Assembly: GCA_005281725.1 (NCBI GenBank)
Contig: SSBO01000012.1
Location: 6,513,177-6,577,176 of the forward strand
Length of the DNA: 64,000 nucleotides
From: Wuchereria bancrofti
Lineage: Eukaryota; Nematoda; Chromadorea; Rhabditida; Onchocercidae
Direction of reading: 5' to 3'
Position numbers and translations under genes: made by a program. The notes beneath the pieces are model-generated. The model had not been told where the DNA came from and ran no database searches. It worked only from the letters and a program-made list of their open reading frames with translations. Shown one piece after another: positions 12,051 to 23,066 of the stretch. How positions within the stretch are numbered: the stretch's first letter is position 1; every line of letters starts with the position of its first letter.

Positions 12051-14126
12051 TTCTTTGAGTTAACCGTTTTTTTTTACTTTGCAAGTGCAAACCTAAACAT
12101 TTTTCTCAGCACCTTAAATATACAGCCGTAGTAAATTATCAGGAAAAATATTCCATTATATTAAATATTGGTTGTGCTTATATTGCTGCTGTCCTGTAAT
12201 ATTGCTTTGTATTGTTTGTTAATTTCTCTTCGACTTGCAGCTGTTCTTTTCACTTGAACGTTCGTTCATATTGTACTTCTGCATCGTACAGGTATATGAC
12301 ACAAACAGGGTATATGATATGATACGTTTATTCTGTTCTTTATTGTTTTGAAATAATGTAGCCAAAGGTCGTCCGAAACATAGTCATAAACTGGCTTCGA
12401 AGATCACTTCTTTGTAATCATTTATTTTCTAGTATATTCTTTTTAAGATTCGATGTGGCCTAGTCAGTCTTGGGAAATCTCCATTCTGATATTCATAAGG
12501 AGGGCGGATATTAGCACCATATACCTCTCCATGTCATTAAAAGCATATTGGTTTTGAATATTGGAACATCATTTTCTTAAGTGTTCTCAACACTAGTAGT
12601 TATGATGTACTGTTACTGGTAATAAATCATTTACGTGTTATGCGGTACAATCAAGTTTGCTAGAATTTGACAGGCTATTTCGAAGTTTACGAATTTCAAT
12701 TTATTGTTAAAACGGGATTACAGTGTGGTGATATGTATGGAGAGCAGGAATCCTGAAGTCGTTTGATATAATCAGTGACATATAATGCGTAGATTAGTGA
12801 CTGGACATTTTCATGTAATTGGTTGCTGCTTGTGGTTGCTGTTGTAGTACAAATTACTCGCTGTTTCACTTTCGTATCATTTGTCTGTAAGTAGTTGAGG
12901 AAGATTTCAACACGCCTGTAAAATAGGAATTGTAATCAGAGGTATAAAGGATGAAAACTTTTCAGAGCAGAAAGTCCATCACATTACTTGGAGCCTTTTC
13001 CGCAAATCACATAGTATGTGTTTGTGTGTTCAGGAATATAGAAATTTCCTGACTTTTTCGAGGTTCTTCAACGTATAAAGTGACACATTGTTAATGGGCT
13101 TAAAAACATTAATACAGAGGAGGGTGTCGTGAGGCAAAGTGAGCCGATAGCATTGGTAAGGTGAGTCTAGATAATGAAATACAGTTATGGATATATTCCT
13201 TCTTTGTTTTGGTACTGATGGATAGATTCAGCCAGGTCTGCATGGCACAGTTAACGAGTAACTTTGGGCTGCAACAGTTGGATATTTTTGCTGGCGTTCT
13301 GTAATATAAAATCCACGTTAATTAATTTAAAAAGTATCTGGAACAAAGTAATAATTCTATCTTTAAGGTTTTTTGCTGCAGCAAGAAACAGTTAATGATT
13401 GCTATACAAGGAAGTTTTTTCGTAAATGAAATAGCTGTGGAAATTTCCTGATTATGGAGCTCGGAATGCAATTGGGAAACACAATTTCAGAAGAAATCTG
13501 TGCCATTAGTGGGATTTCTTGTCTTTTTCACGACTACCACAAAATCTGAAATGCAGTTAAAGAATTTTGGCCCTTTGAATGCAAAGGGATAAATTCTGCC
13601 ATATGATATCTATTAAACCAGCTACAGTATTTTCAATAAATGTTATGCGTGAATGATGCTACATAATAAATATGTGGAGTTATTCACAAAAGGATTGTGA
13701 AAGAAGCATGATTTTTACTTCTAAGTGGGATGAAAAAGCATCTAATCCTGCAATGAGGATAGGCAACAACTTCATTATAAGATAGCAATGACACGACACT
13801 ATTACACTGATACATTGGAAGCCATGATGACCCACTTCCATCGTAGCACTCGAGATCGTAGGGCGCTATAGATAAATATGGAAGTGACGTAGCCAAATAT
13901 TAACGATAGCAGCAATTCTTCCTGGAAAATTGATGCTGAATAAACAGAATATTTATAAATCTAATTGATTGTTAATTACAAAATACTTAATATGTGTACG
14001 AATTTTTCGAACGAATCCAGGGTAATGATTCAGTACCTGTTTCCTAATCCTCATAAGTTGCCGTCTTTTATAAATTCGTCTGCAATAATGGGTAAGGATG
14101 ACAATCTCATTTTTGCTAACGCATCT
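12051..14126. other. Intergenic, no gene seen
   Basis: AT-rich sequence between the elongase gene and the SL-like RNA. Only short open frames with no domain, no paired splice sites and no obvious repeat. Confidence 0.5.
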
Positions 14127-14251
14127 ATTGTCCAACAAACATGCAGGTTCGTGGGACAATAAAAAAAAATTTACCAAACTTTATTTCAAGCCACAGTATC
14201 CTAAACTCTGGGCCGAAACATTCAATCACCTCAAACTTGGGCAATCGAACC
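14127..14251 (-). ncRNA. Spliced-leader (SL1-like) RNA gene or variant
   Basis: The first 22 nt of the inferred transcript (14251 down to 14230) match the nematode SL1 leader at 19 of 22 positions. The 3' twelve, CCCAAGTTTGAG, are perfect and are followed at once by a GT splice donor, as in real SL RNAs. The three changes lie in the stem. The loop CAAGTTTGA is the same as I recall for SL1, and the flanking arms still pair (about 10 bp, with G-U pairs) because the donor-side arm has changed too. A tract of nine U (14161-14169) sits where the Sm-binding site should be. It is followed by a hairpin at 14127-14160: 14-bp arms, 13 of 14 paired, 6-nt loop. So leader, stem-loop I, U-tract and 3' stem-loop occur in the canonical order. 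The total of about 125 nt is somewhat long, and the U-tract is longer than a standard Sm site. It could be a diverged functional SL gene or a decayed copy. Confidence 0.7.
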
Positions 14252-14414
14252 GCCAATTCTACCTGCATCATTCCCATAGTTGTTGTGCATTCAACATTCA
14301 TCAGATCATTGAAAAGCGAATGTTTTTCAGCAAACAAAAAGTGCTATGATCAACTTTTGACCACTGTATTATTGCATTTACTGCAGTTGTCCTATTAAAT
14401 AATGCGCAGAACAT

Positions 14415-14535
14415 ATCTACAACACCTGGGATTTCCAGGCCGTCTCCGATCCAAGTATTAACCAGGCCCAACGTTGCCTACTAACTTGACAGATCGGACG
14501 AGATGTCGTGCTTTCAAAGCGGTATGGTTGTAGAC
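14415..14535 (-). rRNA. 5S rRNA-like gene, diverged (possible pseudogene)
   Basis: Read on the minus strand, this 121-nt segment is clearly 5S rRNA: it contains AAGCACGACATCTCGTCCGA, then CTTGGATCGGAGACGGCCTGG near the 3' half, and the terminal stem GTCTACAAC/GTTGTAGAT pairs. Oddities: about 2-3 extra nucleotides where GTTAAGCAACG is expected (here GTTAGTAGGCAACG), inside the internal Pol III promoter region; a changed segment near the 5' end (ACCGCTTTG); and no run of four or more T just downstream as terminator. These suggest an orphan or degenerate copy outside the main 5S array. The SL-like RNA begins 164 nt beyond its 3' end in the same orientation, the 5S/SL linkage known in nematodes. 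Confidence 0.85.
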
Positions 14536-15660
14536 TATCGTTACAAATATGTTCAAGCATACATCACCTTGAACCGATTATACCACACATTTGTTGTGGT
14601 GGCATACATTTCGAGGACGATTAAAACTTTTACTTCAAGCAATCATAGCGCCCAAATTTATAATTCAAGAATATTCAAATTACTAAATTTACATCATCAT
14701 TCTCAACAATCATCGAACAGAACAGATTACTGAAAGATTTGCAAATAGAAAAAAATTTCGATCCTCATGCATTCAAAATGATATATAGAAAATTCATAAA
14801 TAAGCAACACGACAATACCTCAACGAGCCGCACAACTGGTGACCACTTGAAAACTTCATCAGTTGTTACTTGTAAAATCTTTTCCTAGTATGGGTCACAT
14901 AAACTGATTGAGATTTCTGCAGTTTCATTTGTATAAAATGTAAAGTCTTGGGAAATTTAAACGTTTCAAATAGGTAGAGATAACTTCAGTGTACCGACTT
15001 ACAGTGAGTGACCACTGAGACATTTTCGATTATTTGTAGTAGAAAATATTTTAAAATTAAGGCAAGAATGCAGCTATGTTGAGAAACTGGAAAGTAATGA
15101 AATTATGGAACTAACCTCTAGTTTCATAAAAATGAATAAAACAGCAAAAGTGAAAAATACGCCAGCCAATATAATCAGCTTCTTGATATCTTCATAACTC
15201 TTTGGTATAATTCTCAAAAAAGGAAGTATTCAGTTGTTGGGTACTATTAAATAAGGCTTTCAGTTTAAATCTTTTTGTTAAAATTAAGTGAGTACAGTCA
15301 AGTCTAGAAAAATACAAGCCTCTGATTATATCAAACTAACATAGAACTGAAGGAAGATGCTCAGAAATGCAATTTCGTGAATATTATTGACACAAAAAAA
15401 CAACTGCTTGAGGTATTAGTTTGCCTATGAAGAAATGGAGGCATACTGGTAAAGAAACGCTGGGAAGCAAGAAATGCTCATTCGTGACAGTGATTGTTTT
15501 CATATAAGGTAAAATATATGTATATTTCCGTCCTACACAACGGTCTACCTCACTATAACTTAATTTGAGATAAAGGAACTGGTCACCATTTCACTGGTTC
15601 ACATTTTCCTAGTTAGTACTGTTATAATTCCTATTCTCGTTTTCACTATATGAAATGTTT

Positions 15661-15712
15661 TTCCCTTTTCTTTCTTTCTTTCTTTTATCTTTCTTTCTCC
15701 CTTTTCTTTACA
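15661..15712. repeat. Pyrimidine (CTTT-type) microsatellite
   Basis: Imperfect TTTC/CTTT repeats interrupted by a few A and CCC blocks. Simple-sequence tract with no adjacent splice acceptor that would give it a role. Confidence 0.8.
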
Positions 15713-18700
15713 CTTTCTATTTCTCTGCTTCAGTCTCTCTAATCCTCTTCTTTTACGTCATCCACAACGACGACAAGTGGACAACGGACACTTGGGCAAT
15801 TCTTACACTGGAGCTGTCTCATTTCCAACTTTAGCAGGAATTTTTATGAGCTATTAACAGATGAATGTCACCTTCTCATGAAAAAAGTCAATTACATAAC
15901 TATAAATACAAAATATTTGTCAATACAGGTGTTATTTGAAGCATATTCAGCTCTAAATTAGTTGTTCCGTATCATTTATATCTATCTCCCTTATTCATAC
16001 ATATAAAGCAAAAGATATAATTCAGAAGCTGAAATAACAGCGAAAAAAATATGCACTGCAAAGATTTTTAAGAATTATAATAAGCGAATGTAAGTGAAGG
16101 AATTAAAGCTAAATGGTTTCTAACGTTTTTAAAGTGACCAAAAATTCTATCTAGTTTTTTGTTTTTATTTTTATTTACTTTAGTTTTTTAAATTTCTCAA
16201 AAATCCTATTTTATTCAGTCTTTAAAATTTTATTTAATTTACTTCTAACATAAAAGGGATGAGATTTAGGATCATATGATTAGAGTTAGAAAGCACTTAT
16301 TTTATAAAATTACAACAGATGATCATGGTGGAAGTTACTTTTCAAAATTGGTTTGAAAAGAGTAGCTAAAAGGCGGAAAGATAATACCTTTGTCCTTCCA
16401 AACCGTAATTACTTAAAAATTCATGGCTATCAACATTATCATGCAAAACAACATTAGAATTTGGTACAAAAATTTCCAAAACTACGATTTCACCAATAGT
16501 TCAGATCATTCGTTTTACACGTAGCTTATTTAAGTATCTTTCTGCAAATTACGATGCAGAAAGACAATTTTCCAAATTCCAAAATTTCATTTGTAGAACT
16601 GCTTTACCAAACCTGTCACTTTTTGCTGCTCCAAACTCGAAAAGTACTAGTTATTCAACCAGTTTTTGAAGTCAGAATTAAAACTCTACCACATCTGACA
16701 CAAATAGTGAAAACGAAGACTCATTAGATGGTTAACTAAGAGCTCATTTTAAGAATTACCTCAAAATCTAAGAAATCTTATCTCGAATTGTTCTGACTAG
16801 GTTTCTCTACTTAGCAGCAGAAATCATTTAGATAATCCCACTTTTTTTTTGTCTTATGATAACTTGCAAGCGATTGGACAGAGTGCAGAAAACATTGGGA
16901 ATAGTCCCTGCTTTTCTTAAAGGTTAAGTGATGCCTGTTATAAGGCATGTATTTTAGCTGATTGAGGAAGTTGGCCTTTTTGATTTTCAATGCAATTCTC
17001 ACACAGTTGTAAAACAATTTTTTTTAAAGATAAGAAGGATCTCTTATAAATATCAAAAATATATAATTCCTTAGAAGCAAAATATATATTTCTATGTCAG
17101 TGTTTCTCACAAAACTAAGTAGAAAAAAATTGATGTGCTTCAATACGGTGATGTCATCCTGCACGTGTAACGCTTTCGGCTGCACATATACGTAAGCGTG
17201 ATAAAATGATATAATCATGCGTATTAACAGCTGTCTTAAATAAATTTATGTGGAAATAAATTCAAGCATAGTTTTTGTCGTTATCGATGGTGAAAAAGAG
17301 TTTCGGTGGATAATTTGATAGTTTTAGTTTACCTATTTTTATTGTTAGTCACTTATCAATTGATTAGGGTGGTATCCATAAAGTGAAGTCCGTTCAAATT
17401 TTCTGAAATCGATTGGTGAGAAGGATTGCTTTATTGCTCGTTGCATCGCACTGCATATAAATATTGTTTGCTACTAATTCATTGATGGACTTTCTTATTT
17501 ATTTCATTCGGTATAAAAATTCAACCTTTGATTTGAATTTTGACTCCTAATTTCTACTGCTTAGAACGAATTTGATAACTGTCGAATCGAAATCCACTCT
17601 TTCACAGTCAGAATTTTGCAATGCCACACGACTATTTCCACATATTCAATGAAAAGCTGCACGTTTAGTGCATTTATGATTCTTTAGCAGTGTTTGAAAC
17701 ACCTTGATCATTATAAATTCTACTTTGACACGAAATATCTTTCTGCTCTACAAATTCTTAATAAAGTAGGAAAAATAACACACTAATGGATTTTAGCCTG
17801 CATTCAAATACGTGAATGTGACTGTCATTTGAGGGAAGTAACTAGGGCTATCAGCGTCACGTCAGCAGGATAAGAAGTTTTAAAAAAGTAGATTGAAACT
17901 GAAATTACATCAAGAAAAATGGATAGAAAGTTGGTGTTGTATTTTGACGCATAGTACTTCACAAATACGCTTTTTCATTTCATAAAAACACTACCGGTTT
18001 TTGGAAGTCGTAATATGATTCGTTGTCTAAGAGAATGCTCCATACTTTTTCGTTGACCATTCTTTTCATTATTTTTCTCTTTCTCTCTCTACGTTCCATT
18101 TCTTTATTTGTTTATGTCAGTACTATTTATTGCTAAGAAACACAATCCATAATTTTTTACAAGCACAAAAACATGTAGCATATTCACTCTCTTCAATTAA
18201 TTTTAAAATCACTGAAATAAGCGACAGGTTAGTTGTCGTAGCTTGTCACAATAACTGGGATTAGTCGTAATGAGCGATGTATCACTTGACTGCTCATTAA
18301 ACATGACTGTGCCGAAGTTTGCCATTTAATCTTATAAGACTTGCCAATGATTTCCTGATCATGATTCACATAGCATCGGACATACTCCTTCGTATATATT
18401 GAAAAGTATAAAATGATCCTATATAACATCAGGTAATCTTGGAATTATTTGAGCGAGAAGATGAACGAAAATTTCAAGGGCAGTTTTTATAAAGAGACAT
18501 TGCTTAAAAACTGAACCTTTCAGGTGGGAATTCCCTTTGTTACAACTTCCATTCCCCGCCCATGGGAAGCCGAAGGCAAGTATAATTCAAATGAATTTTT
18601 GTAGATCAAAGGATATATAGTTTTGAGTGGAAGACAACTGGGAAGGATTTTTCACTTCCTTAAAAAGTGTATTGAAGGAAAAGTACTCAACCATCAATGC

Positions 18701-19335
18701 TTAAGAAATGTGCATTTTAGCCATATCATCGTTCCAGCACCTAGATATGAATATGCTGGCAGCCTGAGAAACAGGTTACTGTAAAATGGAATTTTAAATT
18801 AAGTTTCGGAATAGATTTTGTGGTCCAGTGTCTTCAAGGATTTAATTAATTTCTGCTTCTTTTTTTGAAGGGTAAAATAGCGGAAGTATCAAAGCTGAAA
18901 CTCATTTATTTATAACTAAGTTCCATAAAAAAAGGTATCATGACACCATAATCAGAATTATGAAGGGATACTACAAGGATAGCAAAATCCAATCCGCGGT
19001 AATTTTTTAAAAATTTGCAACGTGTTCCCCGAATAATTTTCAATACGTTGTTAAATAGAACATTTCATTAAAAATACTTCTAATGACAGATCTTCTGAAG
19101 TTGTAACTCTGCCACCTCATCTATTTATTCGCGAAGCACTTCAGATTATCCTATCTTAATATTTAATGGTAAGAAGCGCCCCACCACAATATGGGAAAGA
19201 GTGCAGTGAATTCAACATTTCATATTTCCTATAAAGAATAGAAGCTCTTAATTTAAGACCACAAGTTACATCATATCAATTTAACTAGCATAAGAATAAG
19301 AAACAAGCATCACTGGGATAAGCAATTGCAATATT

Positions 19336-19357
19336 TACATATATATATATATATACA
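19336..19357. repeat. Short (TA)n microsatellite
   Basis: About ten alternating TA/AT units flanked by TTTACA and CAAAGG. Confidence 0.85.
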
Positions 19358-21230
19358 AAGGCTAAAAGACAAAAGTACTAAATATAAATAAATCATAATA
19401 GAAATATATGAGGTAATTCGTCGTAAAAATTTCGCAACATCGAAGCCGTTCGCAAAATCCTTCTAGTTTTGAAACAAACAGCAACGGGATTACATTCTAC
19501 AGGAAATGTTGAAGTTTTTACACATAAACACATGCGAATGGTGAGATTAACACCCATTTATCAATATTATTTTTGATATTGGATAAGCCCGCAACGCACT
19601 TACACAGCATATACTTTTCGGGATATAACAATAAACAACATTACGAACAGCATTCATCTCATAAACACATGATTTTTAATTTTGATACGGTGCGCTGTAA
19701 TGAAATCTATCTGCTAAATTCTACCTCTTATTTTGGACTAAGTTCTAAAAATTTTCAATTGAATTAAGTTTCAATTAAGTTGCCTTATCTAAGCCTGATA
19801 GGAAGAACACCCTTTAGTTTGGATCCTTCCTTAAACATGAATCATTACAGCATTATTATACACATTTGCACACATTAAACAACTCCTGCTAAGTAAGTTT
19901 TGTAAATGCTATCACAGTTAAAATTCAATTTCATGTTACCTACTGTGAAAGAAGGCATATCTGTGAAAAATAGCGGAAAAGGAATAAGCCAAAAGAGTGA
20001 CTCTGATTTTACTGATTGTAATCACAGGAAAAGTGGATCTACTGATTAATCTGCGTTTAACAGTTATTGTCGTTTATGTAACTCAATTAACTGAAATCGG
20101 TCTTTATACTTTGCAAAGAAACACCTCCAGAACACGTATTATGAAAGCAAGCAGAAGAGCCATAACAGCGAAAGTAGATATCATGTTGTACAGTGATTTC
20201 AAGTGCAGGGATTTTTCATAGCATTTTCTGATTTGCTCGGATAATGAACAATTAATAGGAGCCGAAGCATAAATGCATCGATTTGTACAACACATCTTCT
20301 TCTTCTTGACTGATGATATCAACCTACAAATGTATCTTGACAATTCCGCAATATTCATACCTTCATTTAAAAAAAAATGAAAAGAACAGTGATTAATCAA
20401 AATTTGAGCATCATAAGCAGTTTAAATCGCAACAAACCGTTTCGGAATGCAGATTTCGTCGACCTCGACATAATGAATAGCTTGAAAATAAATGTGTAGA
20501 ATCGGAGTTTCATTATTTTCTTTGCCTTTCTAGGTTCCATGTTTAACAGCCACCCTTTTCCTGGAGTAGAAGTCATCATATTATTTTACATGAGATATAT
20601 AAAGTGATTACTTATCAGCGTTATAATAATGCGTTAATATTTATAATACAGTTAGGTGTATCTGCCAGAAATATCACCCTACAGTGAATGATATTGCTGG
20701 CAATAGTAAAGGTCTCACTTCATATTAGATACGATGATGTATCATCCAAAACACCTGAAAGTTTTCGATGTTCACAAAGATGGGGAGATTACTCATTGAA
20801 AGAGTTAAGACTAAAGGAAAATAACAGTTCTAATTAATTATTGCATTATTTTTTGTTTTTATCAAGTGTTCCGTACTGCAAACAAAATGGAATTCAGAAA
20901 AACAGAACTAACTGTGAGCATGCACTTCCCATGGTTTTGCTGAATCGGAATATGTTACTAACTTTACAATATCTTCATGGCAAGTGCAAGAAAAAAAGAA
21001 CTGAAAAATTGTGATAGAAAGGATGTGAGATAGATAAAAATAACCGTGTAGAACAGATAAATAAGTTAATACGAAAAAAACCACGACTATAGAAACAAAT
21101 ATTCAACTCATCCATCATATCATTTATATCAAGGTGATGGAAACGATCCTTTGTAAGACTAGCATTTTAAATCTTCTAAATGTCTGATAGTGGTACAGTT
21201 AAAAATTTTGGCACTTTTTGTAAGATTTTA

Positions 21231-21296
21231 CAATGCTACTACTTCGATGTTACTATTCTACTACTTCGATGCTAATTTTACAATGCTACTATTCTT
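21231..21296. repeat. Small imperfect tandem repeat
   Basis: The unit CTACTACTTCGATG occurs twice and ACAATGCTACTA also occurs twice within about 65 bp, a local duplication. Confidence 0.75.
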
Positions 21297-21360
21297 GTGA
21301 CATCTCGTTCAAACTCTTGTCTAAGGTTGTAATTTTTCATTTTCAATTAACAACATAATA

Positions 21361-21426
21361 TTTTTCCATCTATTATATTTTCATTCATCACCATATTATG
21401 TTCATGATGATATGATAGATGGAAAA
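21361..21426. repeat. Foldback (inverted repeat) element
   Basis: TTTTCCATCTATTATAT at the left end and ATATGATAGATGGAAAA at the right end are inverted copies with one mismatch in 17. Weaker pairing continues inward (TCATCA against TGATGA). The DNA could form an imperfect hairpin of about 66 nt, perhaps the remains of a small foldback element. Confidence 0.6.
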
Positions 21427-22086
21427 CCGAACAATTGATAATTTACCTGGACGTGTATGATGAGATGCTTTATTGCCTCCAAAAAGCACATCGCTCCAAT
21501 AACTGCTTTGAAATGTTGAAGAGAGTTTCTTTCAGACCATTTGCTAATCTTTCACACGACCCTCCCATTGCTAGTGAATTATTGACTAAAATGAGAAAAT
21601 ATCTTAATTTTAATTATTTAGTTGTTGCTTCATAACCTAACATGGAACCAACTCAGTTTTATATTTTCTCATTGTTAAATGGTGGATAAAATTTAACGGT
21701 GTTAACCACAGACTACTTCGAAGAAAATTTCAAGTATTGCAGATAGAATATCTACGTTTCAAATCCTTACCATTTTAAACAAAAGTGTTATTCTGCTTTT
21801 AAAAGGCATACCTAGCCTTGTAACTATCGAAAAAGACTGAATGAACAAACCGCAGTTTTCAGAGGACTGTGAACACTGAGCTGCTATAGTTTCCGACCTA
21901 CGATAATGAGAACTAATAAAATTACAACCAAACGGTATGTAAGAATCTCTATAGATTATAACAGGTCACAACTTCTAATTGTTTTATTATGAAGGCATGT
22001 ATGGAAAGAAAATCATGAACGTAAAACCTTCTCAGCAGGTAAAGCAATAATAACTAATAAAACAAATAAGAAGCACGGGTATAAAC

Positions 22087-22971
22087 CTTGTATTCAATAC
22101 TGGAATTCTGCTGTTATGCCTTTTTCCACGAACAATTCCTCCCTCGTATGAGAAACGCTTCACATATAACGTGTCTGTTTGGTCCATCATCATCCAGTTC
22201 TTGATGTCGTCATAAATTTGCTCATAACATGAATTCCATATTCGATTTTTAAACTTTGACTGCACAACGCTATCATTTTTGTTAAAATTCAGTCGATTAT
22301 TTCTGGAATCTCCTGTTACACTCTCGGTCAAATCCTGATGTAGTGAGTTGCTATCGGTAACGATAATATCCGCGAAAATGATGCTTTCTCAAAACCAGTC
22401 CTAGTTTTCCTACTCAAATAGTCAGTATCGTGACTGATTCCAACTATTGTTGACAATTCACAGTGTTGATACGGTATACTCCTAGGGATATTTGGCAAAG
22501 ATGAATAACGGATAGAAGGTTTAGCAACTGTATTAGCGATCATAATAGAAGTTTCTGGGACAACAGTACAGCTTGCAGCATAAGAATCTTTCTGAACAAA
22601 TGAACTATTAATAGTTGATAATGACGAATGGCATAAATCAATATGTGAATATTGCTGACGTAAAAAATTTAAAGCAAATAAATTAAGTGCGAGATGGTTT
22701 TGCTGCGACACTTGTTTGAATAACGTTCCTGAATCTACGGTTGGTTGTCTTTTCCTTTTATCAAAACTCCAGCTTTCGGATAAACGGGTGTACAGCTGTT
22801 AGAAGTTGTTACTACTCTTCCAAGTGCACTGCGGGCTCGTACATTTTTTGAATGTGTTAATGATGGTCTGAAAAAAGTGAAAAACTTCATAGCAGTTTGA
22901 TTAGACTTACTATTGATGTCTGTTTTGAAAAACATTCTTTTTGAAGCGGCTTGTTGAATAACTGCACGCAT
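22087..22971 (-). CDS. Unrecognised serine-rich coding region downstream of klp-11
   Basis: I do not recognise this protein. On the minus strand one frame is open for about 155 codons (about 22800 to 22328, including KAKPS/SSLPNIPRS-type serine-rich sequence). A second frame is open from about 22390 to 22087 and ends at AG/GTTTAT; it includes KNRIWNSCYEQIYDDIKNW. Both are long for DNA this AT-rich. A workable but unproven model: exon ending ATA/GTAAGT near 22915, acceptor CTAACAG near 22797, donor ATA/GTTGGA near 22440, acceptor CATCAG near 22333, all phase 0. A separate open frame at 22735-22971 competes with it. It lies in the same orientation just after the klp-11 poly(A) signal, so it may be a downstream operon gene, an alternative KLP-11 tail, or a frameshifted gene. 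The outer limits given are approximate. Confidence 0.4.
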
Positions 22972-23003
22972 ATCCCGTTACTTACAGCGTGCCTCAGTTA
23001 CAT

Positions 23004-23009
23004 TTTATT
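23004..23009 (-). other. Poly(A) signal of klp-11
   Basis: AATAAA on the minus strand 58 nt beyond the inferred klp-11 stop codon. This supports ending the gene there rather than reading into the downstream frames. Confidence 0.6.
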
Positions 23010-23066
23010 GTCCTTTGAAACGCGACAACTACCTCAAGTCACTGCCAATATCAGATGTGAAAGCAA

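Larger units (their letters stand above)
14536..22086. other. Long intergenic region, no gene seen
   Basis: About 7.5 kb with no exon chain I can support on either strand. It contains a (CTTT)-type pyrimidine tract near 15.66 kb, a short (TA) tract near 19.34 kb, a short tandem repeat at 21.23 kb and a foldback at 21.36 kb, listed separately. Confidence 0.45.

Noticed and set aside
14230..14320. tRNA-like B box (GGTTCGATT) on the minus strand at the SL-like leader
   Set aside because: No matching A box, anticodon arm or 7-bp acceptor stem upstream, and the loop-proximal T-stem pairs fail. The SL1 match with its GT donor explains the sequence better.
13953..14398. Several overlapping open frames on both strands
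   Set aside because: They overlay the SL-like RNA and its flank, occur in five competing frames and have no protein-like features.
22735..22971. 78-codon frame ending VLIKGKDNQP as the KLP-11 C-terminus
   Set aside because: It faintly resembles the KIF3B tail, but no in-phase donor in the preceding klp-11 exon reaches it, and a stop codon plus AATAAA lie before it. Left as part of the uncertain downstream region.
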